Origin: Pseudomonadota bacterium
GTDB lineage: Bacteria; Cyanobacteriota; Vampirovibrionia; Obscuribacterales; Obscuribacteraceae
Direction of reading: 5' to 3'
NCBI GenBank assembly: GCA_021325555.1
Contig: JAJPGY010000005.1
Span: 62,001 to 126,000, forward strand
Length of the DNA: 64,000 nt
Made by a program: the position numbers and the translations under genes. Position 1 is the first letter of the stretch. Each line of letters opens with the position of its first letter. The notes beneath the pieces were generated by a model, which saw nothing but the letters and a program-made list of their open reading frames with translations, made no database searches and had not been told where the DNA came from. Below, in pieces: positions 25,761-34,010 of the stretch.

Positions 25761-26720
25761 ATGAGAACACTATCTTTCCTCGTTGCGCTCAGCGCGTCGG
25801 AACAATCGCGCAATGCCGCGGAGCTGTGCTGGTTGCTTGCCGAGCGAGCGAACGCGAAGGTGTTGGCTCAACACGTGATCGATACCCAGGCTGCCTGGGA
25901 GATCTTCGGGAACGACAGACCGGGCTTTATCGGAAGCGGACCCTATGTCGCCGCCCACGAGCAGCTGCTCGGCTTGCTGCGATCGCTCGGCAAGGATCTG
26001 ATAAGTGTGTACGACGTCTACGCCTCGGGTCATCCGATCGAGAGTCAATCGGTCATGGATGAAGGAAACCCGGTGCGAGAGATCTGCCGGCGAGCCGCCG
26101 ACAGCGACCTGGTAATCATAGGACACAGGCCCAGCATGTTTGAGGAGCCCGAGGATGAGCGCCGCCTGGAGATGAGATTCTCCCTGGCGGAAAGCCTGGC
26201 GCACGAGTGCCCCTGCCCGCTTTTGGTTACGCAGGAGCCGTGCAAGCCATGGTCGGACATGCGGATAATCTCCTCGATGGATCATCTCAACGAGATGTAC
26301 ATAAGAGCTTGCTACAAGCTGGCGTCGAGCCTGTCCTTGAAGGCTGAGCTGGCGGTTCTGGCCACCGGCACGCACGAGCAGGAGAAGGGCGACTTTATAA
26401 GTGACTTCAAGCAAGCCAATACCGATTTGAGCGAGCTGCCGGTCTACGTCAAACGGATAAGCAATCAGATCTTCTCCGAGAGCAAATCCGCCTGGTGGGC
26501 CGAGGAGGCGGACCTCGAATGGAACGCTTTGCCGGATACGCTCATGATAATTCCCACCAGAAAGTTTGGCGATCGGCGCATCACCTTGTTTGGGGCCTCG
26601 CCGGCGTTCTTCGTCCGTCATCTGAGCCTGCCGAGCATCCTCCTATGGCCGGAAGAATACACCGATCGGTTCCCGGGTTTGCCCGGAAAGAGCGAGGGCG
26701 AGAAGGTAAGCATGAAATAA
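25761..26720 (+). CDS. USP-like protein of a divergent subfamily (319 aa)
   Basis: The N-terminal half is a USP domain (MRTLSFLVALSASEQSRNA, GNPVREICRRAADSDLVIIGHRPS). The ATP-loop glycines are gone: after GHRPS comes an acidic stretch and RRLEMRFSLAESLA instead of GS/T. The C-terminal half is a weaker second domain ending in LSLPSILLWPEEYTDRFPG. The USP at the right edge of the window (63205) is of the same type (GHHPS...RFARFSLAERLA). GGAGG ten bases upstream sets the start at 25761. It is divergent from the RND operon and convergent with the DUF151 gene. Confidence 0.85.
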   Translation: MRTLSFLVALSASEQSRNAAELCWLLAERANAKVLAQHVIDTQAAWEIFGNDRPGFIGSGPYVAAHEQLLGLLRSLGKDLISVYDVYASGHPIESQSVMDEGNPVREICRRAADSDLVIIGHRPSMFEEPEDERRLEMRFSLAESLAHECPCPLLVTQEPCKPWSDMRIISSMDHLNEMYIRACYKLASSLSLKAELAVLATGTHEQEKGDFISDFKQANTDLSELPVYVKRISNQIFSESKSAWWAEEADLEWNALPDTLMIIPTRKFGDRRITLFGASPAFFVRHLSLPSILLWPEEYTDRFPGLPGKSEGEKVSMK

Positions 26721-26811
26721 TCGGCCCGCTTGCTGCGATGCCGGCGCTGCCGAAAAATCCTGCCGCGTTGCTCACAAGCGTCGACGACCAGGTACAGACC
26801 CTCAGCCTTTG

Positions 26812-26934
26812 ATGGGAGAGGGAACCATCGTGTATCCTGTGGTCAACGGCATTCCGGATTGGCTTCCGTCCGGCGGGCAACATTCAAAAGTCCTTACTGA
26901 GATCTCCCCGGCGGCCGTGCATCTGCTGCAATAG
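26812..26934 (+). CDS. Possible 40-aa peptide, function unknown
   Basis: A short frame in the gap between the USP and the DUF151 gene starts ATGGGAGAGGG and reads through YPVVNGIPDWLPSGGQ to a TAG. The YPVVxGIPxLL-like pattern recalls the end of Trm112-type zinc-ribbon proteins, but no cysteines are present. There is no convincing ribosome-binding site. It may be chance or a gene fragment. Confidence 0.2.
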   Translation: MGEGTIVYPVVNGIPDWLPSGGQHSKVLTEISPAAVHLLQ

Positions 26935-26948
26935 CAGGGGGCGACTGC

Positions 26949-27509
26949 TCAGGCCTGGTTTCCGCCCTCGCCGGCCTCCTCGTCTTCCGGCAGCTCGACC
27001 GGCGTGTCGCATTTGAAGTCGGAAGCCTTCACCTCTCCCAGGAACTTCTTGAATTCCTCTTCCTCGGCCTCATCCGGCTCCTGCTGGATCGGCACCCCGG
27101 CGCTGGACAGCACCTGCGGCGCCACGAAGACCGGCGCTCCCGCGATGGTGGCCAGGGCTATGGCATCGGAAGGACGGGCGTCGATGGTGATCGACTCCTC
27201 CGCGCCGGTGCCGCCCGCGTTTTCCGGATCCAGGTGGATCAAAGCCTTGAAGGTGTTGGAGTCAATCTCGTCGATGACGATCTCCCTTATCCGGTAGCCG
27301 AACCGCTTGATGATCGAAAGCAGGAGCTCGTGGGTCATCGGACGCTGGCTGCGAACCTTGGCGACGGCCATGCTAATCGCCTGCGCCTCCGGCAGCCCGA
27401 CGAAAATCGGCAGCGCCTGGTTCTTGCCGGCGTCGCTCAGGATAACGATCGGGCTGCCGCCGTCCCTGTCGACCCCTACCGCTCCTACGTACATCTGAAT
27501 CATGCGCAT
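26949..27509 (-). CDS. DUF151 / bifunctional nuclease-family protein
   Basis: A 186-residue protein of the bifunctional nuclease (BFN) family. The core reads GKNQALPIFVGLPEAQAI, RPMTHELLLSII, ITIDARPSDAIALA and APVFVAPQVL, followed by an acidic C-terminus rich in Glu. Family members are widespread in Actinobacteria, Thermotogae and plants; DNase/RNase activity has been reported for plant homologues. The start at 27509 follows AAAGGGGGGA. A truncated relative lies at about 29609-29960 on the same strand. Confidence 0.9.
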   Translation of the reverse strand: MRMIQMYVGAVGVDRDGGSPIVILSDAGKNQALPIFVGLPEAQAISMAVAKVRSQRPMTHELLLSIIKRFGYRIREIVIDEIDSNTFKALIHLDPENAGGTGAEESITIDARPSDAIALATIAGAPVFVAPQVLSSAGVPIQQEPDEAEEEEFKKFLGEVKASDFKCDTPVELPEDEEAGEGGNQA

Positions 27510-27694
27510 AATCCCCCCTTTCGCCGCTTGCGACACGACAGCAACGCCTGCTCCCCGGACGCAAGCAACTCGACCGTCGTTCCTCATGGTCTCTCGGATC
27601 TCATCCTAACAATTTTTCTAAATCCATGCCCGCCCCCAGGGCGATTCGCTGGTGGGGCATCTTGCTTCCGGTGGATCCGAAAAAAGACAAACTA

Positions 27695-27715
27695 GAAGCC
27701 GGCCTGACCGGCTTC
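27695..27715 (-). terminator. Rho-independent-type terminator for the alpha/beta hydrolase gene
   Basis: On the minus strand an 8-bp stem (GAAGCCGG/CCGGCTTC, 5-base loop) is followed by a T-rich stretch ending in TTTTTT (plus-strand a-run at 27680-27685). It lies about 130 bases after the stop codon of the hydrolase. The rest of 27510-27847 shows a lone half-site TCATCC near 27604 and nothing else I can support. Confidence 0.55.
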
Positions 27716-27847
27716 TTCAGGCTCGAGGCTTTCGCCAGGGTGCCTGCTGCCCGCGGGGTTCCGTTTCCAGTTCCCTTTCGGGTTTCTCCTTTCGAGTATA
27801 TAGACGGCTGCTGCCGGGAATAGTTCCCGGTGATACCACATACGGGG

Positions 27848-28522
27848 TCAAACCGTCAGGTGCTCCTTGAACCAGTCGCGCGCCAGCTCAGCCACCCTCT
27901 CGAGCGTTCCCGGCTCCTGGAACAGGTGCGTGGCGCCCGGCACTATCTCCAGTTTCTTCTCGGCTCGCAGAAGCGCCAGCGCCTCCTGGTTGAGTTGAAC
28001 GACCTGGCAGTCGTCGCCGCCCACAATAAGGAGCGTCGGAGCCTCGACCCGGGGCAGCGCTTCCCCGGCCAGGTCGGGTCGCCCGCCGCGCGAAACAACC
28101 GCCCCGACCGAGCCCGGCATCTGCGCGGCCGCGACCAGCGCGGCGGCCGCCCCGGTGCTGGCGCCGAAGTAGCCGATTTTCAACCTGGCGGTCTCCGGGT
28201 GCTTCAAGAGCCACCTGGTCGAGCCCACGACCCGCTCGGTAAGCAGATCGATATTGAATCGCAGCTGCGCCGTGTAGATATCGAAGCGCTCCTCCTGCTG
28301 CGTGAGGAGGTCGAACAACAGCGTGGCGAGGCCGGCTTCATTCAGCTCGGCCGCGACAAACTGATTGCGCGGGCTATGCCTGCTGCTTCCGCTTCCGTGC
28401 ACAAAGACAACCAGCGCTGTGGCGTTCCTGGGGATGCACAGCTCGCCCGCGAGCATTACCGTACCAACCGGAATTTCCACTTCATGGGTTGACCCTTTCC
28501 GTTCGCGTGTCATTCTGCTCAT
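27848..28522 (-). CDS. Alpha/beta hydrolase (dienelactone hydrolase-like)
   Basis: A 224-residue hydrolase. The oxyanion segment is FVHGSGSSRHSPRN; the nucleophile elbow reads GYFGASTGAAAAL (Ser in GASTG); the acid is probably in LLIVGGDDCQV and the histidine in GATHLF. Such domains are fused to phosphoribosyltransferases in some dormancy-regulon proteins, and the matching phosphoribosyltransferase is at 20033-20737. The frame is open up to 28699, but ATG 28522 with GGGAG upstream begins just before the family core. Substrate unknown. Confidence 0.88.
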   Translation of the reverse strand: MSRMTRERKGSTHEVEIPVGTVMLAGELCIPRNATALVVFVHGSGSSRHSPRNQFVAAELNEAGLATLLFDLLTQQEERFDIYTAQLRFNIDLLTERVVGSTRWLLKHPETARLKIGYFGASTGAAAALVAAAQMPGSVGAVVSRGGRPDLAGEALPRVEAPTLLIVGGDDCQVVQLNQEALALLRAEKKLEIVPGATHLFQEPGTLERVAELARDWFKEHLTV

Positions 28523-28917
28523 CCCAGCAATCTCCCTGCATCTTGCACCTGTCCGGTCAAGCCGGCAACCTCTTCGACGTTGGCCTTTGGAAAGCATTAC
28601 GCACCGTCGGTGCTCAAGACCTGTATACACCTGCTCATCTGTCGTCTGCCTACGAAAAAATCCCCGGTCTTGCTCAGGGGGTGAGACATGCTCTGCCAAC
28701 CGGACGCGATCACATCGCGAAAGGTGAGCCTATACCTGACTATAGTGAGGTAAGGCGGCCGGCGCTTCCGCCACTGGAGTGACCGGCAACAAAAAGAAAT
28801 GGCCGAACCATCCCAAAGAATGACCCGCCTATCATTCCGCTAACGCATGCGCGTGGGGTGCCGGCGTCCGACAATGGTGTCACCAGGGAACGTCGGCTAG
28901 AGGAGGCTGCGAGGATA
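28523..28917. other. Intergenic region between divergent hydrolase and TPR genes
   Basis: About 395 bases with no supported gene. The only structure seen is GAATGA at 28819-28824 facing TCATTC at 28832-28837, an inside-out version of the half-sites of the recurrent motif; I give it little weight. A GTG at 28858 is in frame with the TPR gene and could extend it. Confidence 0.4.
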
Positions 28918-29601
28918 ATGAGCGCTTGCTTTGAGAACATGGCTCCGCAGGACAGGTCTGAGCGGTGGCTCTCGATCATGAAAGAGGGCAACGAAATGTA
29001 CCGGCGCGGCAAGTTCGCCGAAGCCGAGAAGCTATACCGGGACGCGCTCGCCAAGGCCGAGGAGTTCGACAAGGCGGATCCGCACCTCGCGGCAAGCCTG
29101 AGCACGCTTGCCTGGTTTTACAGAGAGCGCGGCAGGCACGTGCAAGCGGGTCCCATTTATGAGCGCGAGATTGCTTTGTGGGCAGAGGTTCTCGGGGAGG
29201 ACCACCCGGCGCTGGCCGCGACGCTGGAGAAGGCAGGGGAGTTCTACTGCGCCCAGGCGGACTATGAGAGGGCGGAGGCGGCTTACCGGCGTGCCGTGGA
29301 TATCCGGCGCAGGACCGCATCCGATCCCAAGCTGGAGCTTGCCCACTGCCTGGATCACCTGGCGGACATCTGCTTCAAGCAGGGCAAGTTTCCGGATGCT
29401 GAGGTCCTTTACAAGGAGGCTCTGCACATATGCGAGCAGACGCTCGGCGCCAATCATCTCTGGGTAGCGGCGTTGCTGCATGCTCTGGCAGGCATTCACC
29501 AGTGCCAGGGCAACCTCGAGGACGCGGCGACCGTCGGAGCCCACGCCAAGGCGATCTGGACTAGCCACATGAAGTCCCCGGCCGCAACGCCGGGCAAATA
29601 G
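28918..29601 (+). CDS. Tetratricopeptide-repeat protein
   Basis: A 227-residue soluble protein made almost entirely of TPR units of the 42-residue (TPR_12/kinesin-light-chain-like) kind: NEMYRRGKFAEAEKLYRDAL, HPALAATLEKAGEFYCAQADYERAEAAYRRAV and FKQGKFPDAEVLYKEALHICE. It should be a protein-protein interaction scaffold. ATG 28918 follows AGGATA; a GTG at 28858 is possible. Its stop is directly followed by the DUF151 remnant on the other strand. A second TPR protein is at 34011-34781. Confidence 0.85.
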   Translation: MSACFENMAPQDRSERWLSIMKEGNEMYRRGKFAEAEKLYRDALAKAEEFDKADPHLAASLSTLAWFYRERGRHVQAGPIYEREIALWAEVLGEDHPALAATLEKAGEFYCAQADYERAEAAYRRAVDIRRRTASDPKLELAHCLDHLADICFKQGKFPDAEVLYKEALHICEQTLGANHLWVAALLHALAGIHQCQGNLEDAATVGAHAKAIWTSHMKSPAATPGK

Positions 29602-29608
29602 CCGGGAG

Positions 29609-29960
29609 TCGTGTCCTCCTCGCGTTTCGCGTCGGTCGGGATCGCGGTCCCGGACATCACCTGAGCGGAGACGAAGATGGGAGCCTTGGCCCTCAGCGCC
29701 AGGGAAATGGCATCCCAAGGTCGCGCGTCGATGGCCTTGACCGGGTTGAACAGACCGTGGCCTCCTCCCCTTGCGCAGGCTCTTATGGTGGCGATGTAGG
29801 TTATCGTCAACAGCTCGTTCACCGCAAGGTGCTTAACCTTGCAGCCCACATCCTGAATCACCCTGAGCAGAAGATCGTGCGTCGGGGGACGCTCCGGCTT
29901 GACGTTCTCCAGGCAACGCTGGGTCGCGCTGGCTTCACCGGCGTCGAGCAGCCCTCGTGG
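29609..29960 (-). pseudogene. Truncated DUF151 nuclease remnant
   Basis: Minus-strand reading gives RPPTHDLLLRVIQDVGCKVK and KAIDARPWDAISLALRAKAP, clearly matching RPMTHELLLSIIKRFGYRIR and TIDARPSDAIALATIAGAP of the intact gene at 26949-27509. The N-terminal quarter of the domain is missing: no sequence like MIQMYVGAVGVD is found upstream, where homology stops near ALPAPRGLL. The acidic C-terminus is replaced by unrelated sequence. It is best read as a decayed duplicate; a short expressed product from ATG 29861 cannot be excluded. Confidence 0.7.
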
Positions 29961-30089
29961 GGTGCCGGCAATGCGCCCCTATGCCACCTTGCTCTGCCGT
30001 GCGTCCTTCTGTGGCCCGAGGACTACTCGCCCGAGCGGCTCACTTATCCCGCACCTGTTAAAGCCCGTCCAGCACAGTCGACGGTCTGA
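29961..30089 (+). pseudogene. 3' remnant of a USP gene (divergent subfamily)
   Basis: The plus frame ending at TGA 30087-30089 reads LCHLALPCVLLWPEDYSPERL, matching the C-terminus of the USP at 25761-26720 (VRHLSLPSILLWPEEYTDRF). Upstream of about 29960 the frame no longer resembles a USP and runs antisense to the DUF151 remnant. Only the last 35 codons or so of a once complete gene survive. Confidence 0.6.
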
Positions 30090-30444
30090 GCTGCTCCTTA
30101 CAGGCGGCGAGACCGGGCATCGCCAGTCGGAAGGCGGCATGTCGACCCGGGTGCCGCGCTCTATGCCGGGCAACGCCTGGCGGCCTTTTGCCCGAAACGC
30201 CAGCGCTCGAGGCGAACACTGGAGCCATGGCGCCCGGCCGCGCTGCCTTTATGATCGCCAACCAGGCGTGATCCCGGCATGTATCTGAGGCGTGATCCGC
30301 CGGTGCGCCTCTGGGATGAGCGCGCCCCGAAGTCGTTGCTTAGCGGTGCGGAAGATCCGGGATGGATACGCACAGCGGCTGATGTGCAACTGCCCGGCTT
30401 GCGATTTTATAGAAGAGATCGGACCTGCCATCGAGGAGGGACTC
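30090..30444. other. Non-coding stretch after the gene remnants
   Basis: About 355 bases without a supportable gene. An open frame runs from 30292 into the next gene and contains LMCNCPACDFIEEIG, but the Shine-Dalgarno GAGGAGGGA places that gene's start at 30445. It may be further debris of the same decayed region. Confidence 0.4.
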
Positions 30445-30870
30445 ATGCAATCGCACATGCCGGCTGCGAAGGGCGGTTGGACCCCGGTAGCCGACCGAAA
30501 CCCGTACAAGGACTTCTTCGAACGGAAGAAGCAGTCCTGGCGCCAATACAAGCAGTATCTCAAGGACAGCTTCCGGAGGATGCCCAGGTCCGAACAGGAG
30601 AAGCTGATCAGGAAGTCCTGCACGGTCGTCACCGTCGGCTCGGCGGTCACGGTGACAAGTCTCGTCTACCGCGTGCTTCCGCTTGCCACCAGGCTCCTGG
30701 GTGTGCCGCTCATTGTGGCTGGCGCATTTATTCTGGGCCGCAAGGTCGTGGGTCCACTGGCGGTTGCGCGCTACGGCAGGTATCTCAACAAGCCGGAGGC
30801 GAGCCCGGGGAAAGAAGAGCCGGGCCGCGGGCAGAAGGCGATGCCGGGGCGTGGAGCGGCGCCCGCGTAG
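30445..30870 (+). CDS. Small membrane protein of unknown function (141 aa)
   Basis: The product starts MQSHMPAAKGGWTP, has a charged N-terminal domain (NPYKDFFERKKQSWRQYKQYLKD), then two closely spaced hydrophobic segments (about residues 58-76 and 80-98: SCTVVTVGSAVTVTSL, LLGVPLIVAGAFILG), and a basic, Pro/Gly-rich tail. GAGGAGGGACTC precedes the ATG. I do not recognise a family. It stands alone between gene debris and a damaged TPR gene. Confidence 0.6.
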   Translation: MQSHMPAAKGGWTPVADRNPYKDFFERKKQSWRQYKQYLKDSFRRMPRSEQEKLIRKSCTVVTVGSAVTVTSLVYRVLPLATRLLGVPLIVAGAFILGRKVVGPLAVARYGRYLNKPEASPGKEEPGRGQKAMPGRGAAPA

Positions 30871-30911
30871 GTTTCGAGGGAAAAAACTATGAAGTAAAGA
30901 AGATACAAGTG

Positions 30912-30929
30912 TCCGTGATTATTCACGGA
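30912..30929. promoter_or_regulatory. 18-bp palindrome, unrelated to the recurrent motif
   Basis: TCCGTGATTATTCACGGA is a perfect inverted repeat with 7-base arms and a TTAT spacer. It lies 41 bases after the membrane-protein gene and 120 bases before the ATG at 31049. It could be a different operator or a small hairpin. Confidence 0.35.
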
Positions 30930-31048
30930 AGTGATACCAACAGACCGTCGACCTGAGCACGGTCGGTACCCCGACCACCAACGGCGAGCGAATTGCCTAT
31001 GCTGAGGCCTGCCCGGCGCAAAATAACTTCAAAGCAGCGGACGAGTAG

Positions 31049-31540
31049 ATGAAGACGGTGATGGGCAGCACCACCGATCTCAAACAGATGTTCGCCCTCG
31101 GCGACCTGGGCCTCATGATCAAGGACCTGCCGACCGCGGAGGAGGCGTACAAGAGGGCTGCCCTCATGCCCGGCGGCGAGGAGCGGGCCCGCCGCGGGCT
31201 GGGGCTGGTCGCCAAACAAAAGGAGGTGGCCAGGCAGGATCTGACCATGGCCGATGATCCGCCCAAGAAGGCCCAGATTAAGAGCTCGCTGGATAAGTAT
31301 CGGGCGGCCATTTATGAGAACCCCAGGGTTCCGGAGGCCCGCCTGGGCTACGCCGTCGTCTTGCAGAAGGATAAACCGGAAAAGGCGAGCAATCTCAAGC
31401 AAGCGATCACGCAGTACAAAGCGTTGCTGGACCTGGAGACGGAGCTTCCGCAGAAGGAGGCTAAGCGGATCAGCCGCAGGATAGCCGCGCTGCAGGAACG
31501 TGCTTACAAATTGTCACAGAGGGAAAAGGGGTACTGCTGA
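31049..31540 (+). pseudogene. TPR-like protein, probable 3' portion of a broken gene
   Basis: The 163-residue frame (MKTVMGSTTDLKQMF..., AEEAYKRAALMPGGEERARRG) is helical and TPR-like. Directly upstream and in the same phase, coding-like sequence reads TTNGERIAYAEACPAQNNFK, then AADE, and is cut by a TAG at 31046-31048 right before this ATG. The join reads naturally as one protein, so an amber mutation in a larger gene is likely; the upstream part itself begins abruptly near 30940. No good ribosome-binding site precedes 31049. It may still be translated as a shorter protein. Confidence 0.5.
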
Positions 31541-31562
31541 CGACCGGGTCCGCGACCGGCAG

Positions 31563-31602
31563 GCCAGGCCTGGCGCACCTTTGCGCGTGCGGGTGGCCTG
31601 GC
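31563..31602 (+). terminator. Hairpin after the TPR-like fragment
   Basis: GCCAGGCC (31563-31570) pairs with GGCCTGGC (31595-31602), and an inner CGCAC/GTGCG adds five pairs around an 8-base loop. There is no T-run. It lies between the TPR fragment and the nitric oxide reductase gene. Confidence 0.45.
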
Positions 31603-31700
31603 GCAATGTACTATGTGATTGTCTGCTCTCAGAACCGGCCATCTCTCAAGGCGAATAATCGCCTATCCTGAATCAGGCTGCTCAGTGGGGGAAGGAAACT

Positions 31701-33998
31701 ATGCGATACAGGCGTCTGTGGATTGGGCTTTTGCTGGTCGTGCTGCTGTCGTTTGCGGTGCTCGGCTATTACGGAAGGGAGATTTACGCGCAGGCGCCGC
31801 CGGTTCCGGAGACCGTTCGCGTGGAAAATGGCGAGACGCTTTTCACCGGGCAGGACATCCGGGACGGTCAGAACGTATGGCAATCCATGGGCGGGCAGGA
31901 GGTCGGCTCCATCTGGGGCCACGGCGCCTACGTGGCGCCCGACTGGTCGGCAGACTTCCTGCACAGGGAAGCTGTGTGGCTCATCGAGCGGTGGTCAAAG
32001 GCCGATTACAAGAGCAGCTTCTCGAACCTGAACCCGGAGCAGCAGGCGGTGCTCAGGGCACGGGCGACGGAGGCGCTCAGGAAGAACACCTACGATGAGC
32101 GCACGGGGACGCTCACGCTCTCGGCCGAGCGGGCGCAGGCGGTCAAGGCGGTGTTCGCTCATTACGCGGGACTGTTCGGAGACGATCCGTCCCTGGCCCG
32201 CCTGAGGGACGCGTATGCGATCCCGACCAGGGCCATTCGCGATCCGGACCGCATGGGTAAGATGAACGCCTTTTTCTTCTGGGCGTCGTGGGCCTGCTCC
32301 ACGGAGAGGCCGGGCAGCAGGGTGACCTACACTAATAACTGGCCCTCGGAGTCGCTGGTCGGCAACCAGCCGAGCGGGCAGATTGTGGTCTGGTCGGTTA
32401 TCAGCTTTGTCTTGCTGCTGGCGGGCATAGGGGCTCTGTCCTGGTATTTCGCCGCCCAGCGCGGCCGCCCGATCGAGGAGCATGAGGTGCCGGACAGCGA
32501 TCCTTTGCTCGCGCTCAAGCCGACGCCCTCGATGAAGGCGACCCGCAAGTACTTCTGGGTGGCCGGCGCCCTCTCCGTGGCGCAGGTGGGGCTTGGGGCT
32601 CTAACGGCGCACTATGGCGTGGAGGGATCCGGCTTTTACGGCATCCCGCTTGCCGACTGGCTTCCCTATGCGGTGACCAGAACCTGGCATACCCAGCTGG
32701 GCATTTTCTGGATTGCCACCGCCTGGCTGGCCACCGGTTTGTTCATGGCCCCGGCCATATCCGGCTATGAGCCCAAATTTCAGCGCGCCGGCGTCAATCT
32801 CCTCTTCCTCTGCCTTCTGATCATCGTCGTCGGCTCGATGGCCGGTCAGTGGCTGGGCGTCATGCAAAGGCTGGCGCTGGAGACCAACTTCTGGTTCGGC
32901 CATCAGGGTTACGAGTACGTCGACCTCGGGCGCTTCTGGCAGATCTTCCTTACGGTGGGCTTGTTCCTCTGGCTGGGCTTGATGACCAGGGCCTTGCTGC
33001 CGGCGCTCAAGGCGCCGTCGGAGAACCGGAGCCTGCTCAGCCTGTTCGGCATCTCCTCGCTGGCCATCGCGGTGTTCTATGCGGCGGGGCTCATGTGGGG
33101 CCGGCAGACGAACCTGGCCATTGCCGAATACTGGCGGTGGTGGGTGGTGCACCTTTGGGTGGAGGGATTTTTCGAGGTCTTCGCCACCGTGGTCATCGCC
33201 TTCCTGTTCACCAGGATGGGGCTGCTGCGCACGGCAACCGCCACCGCCAGCGTGCTTTTCTCAACGATTGTCTTCCTTACCGGCGGCATAATCGGCACCT
33301 TCCATCATCTCTATTTCACGGGAACACCGATGGCGGTGCTGGCCCTGGGCGCCACGTTCAGCGCGCTGGAGGTGGTGCCGCTGGTGCTGATCGGGTTCGA
33401 GGCCTACGAGAACTTGACCTTGAGCCGCGCCAAGCAGTGGGTCGCCGCCTACAAGTGGCCGATCTACTTTTTCGTGGCCGTGGCGTTCTGGAACTTTGTC
33501 GGCGCGGGGCTCTTTGGTTTTCTGATCAACGCGCCGATCGCGCTTTATTACATGCAGGGGCTGAACACCACCCCCGTTCACGGGCACACGGCCCTGTTCG
33601 GCGTGTACGGGATGCTGGCGATCGGCCTCATGCTTTTCTGCATGAAGGGGCTGGCCTCTCACAAGGTCTGGCGAACCGGCGCCCTCTCTTACTGTTTCTG
33701 GGCCACCAACATCGGGCTCGGGCTGATGGTGCTTCTCAGCCTGCTGCCGGTCGGACTGCTGCAGACCTGGGCGAGCGTGGAGCACGGCATGTGGTATGCC
33801 CGATCGGCGGAATTCCTCCAGACCGGGACCATGAATACGCTGCGCTGGCTGCGCGTGGCCGGTGACACCATATTCGCCACCGGCTTCCTGGCGCTCGGCT
33901 GGTTCGTTCTCGGTCTGAAAACCGGCTGGTCAGTCAAGCCGCAAACCGATGAGATCATCGCTCGCCAGCGAATGCTCGCCACCGAGCACCGCTCCTGA
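31701..33998 (+). CDS. norZ: Quinol-dependent nitric oxide reductase (qNOR)
   Basis: A single-chain, 765-residue haem-copper-superfamily enzyme that reduces 2 NO to N2O with quinol. The N-terminal extension (residues 30-230) replaces NorC but has no CxxCH, as usual for qNOR. The catalytic core keeps His484 and Glu488 (HLWVEGFFE) and the FeB pair His535-His536 (GTFHHLYFTGTP), then PVHGHTALFGVYG. These residues are altered in NO dismutases, so this is a reductase. GAAGGAAA lies before the start. It stands alone, 6 kb upstream of the NnrS-like and nitrate reductase genes, and would remove NO formed from nitrate or nitrite. Confidence 0.94.
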   Translation: MRYRRLWIGLLLVVLLSFAVLGYYGREIYAQAPPVPETVRVENGETLFTGQDIRDGQNVWQSMGGQEVGSIWGHGAYVAPDWSADFLHREAVWLIERWSKADYKSSFSNLNPEQQAVLRARATEALRKNTYDERTGTLTLSAERAQAVKAVFAHYAGLFGDDPSLARLRDAYAIPTRAIRDPDRMGKMNAFFFWASWACSTERPGSRVTYTNNWPSESLVGNQPSGQIVVWSVISFVLLLAGIGALSWYFAAQRGRPIEEHEVPDSDPLLALKPTPSMKATRKYFWVAGALSVAQVGLGALTAHYGVEGSGFYGIPLADWLPYAVTRTWHTQLGIFWIATAWLATGLFMAPAISGYEPKFQRAGVNLLFLCLLIIVVGSMAGQWLGVMQRLALETNFWFGHQGYEYVDLGRFWQIFLTVGLFLWLGLMTRALLPALKAPSENRSLLSLFGISSLAIAVFYAAGLMWGRQTNLAIAEYWRWWVVHLWVEGFFEVFATVVIAFLFTRMGLLRTATATASVLFSTIVFLTGGIIGTFHHLYFTGTPMAVLALGATFSALEVVPLVLIGFEAYENLTLSRAKQWVAAYKWPIYFFVAVAFWNFVGAGLFGFLINAPIALYYMQGLNTTPVHGHTALFGVYGMLAIGLMLFCMKGLASHKVWRTGALSYCFWATNIGLGLMVLLSLLPVGLLQTWASVEHGMWYARSAEFLQTGTMNTLRWLRVAGDTIFATGFLALGWFVLGLKTGWSVKPQTDEIIARQRMLATEHRS

Positions 33999-34010
33999 GC
34001 GCACATCCGC

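Noticed and set aside
28831-28848. ATCATTC half-site before the TPR gene
   Set aside because: Only 8 of 16 positions match and the right half is absent.
31046-31048. Amber codon read as pyrrolysine
   Set aside because: No pyl genes or PYLIS-like context are visible; a simple nonsense mutation is more likely.
31701-33998. Nitric oxide dismutase (Nod) instead of qNOR
   Set aside because: The FeB histidine pair (535-536) and Glu488 are intact; in Nod these positions are substituted.
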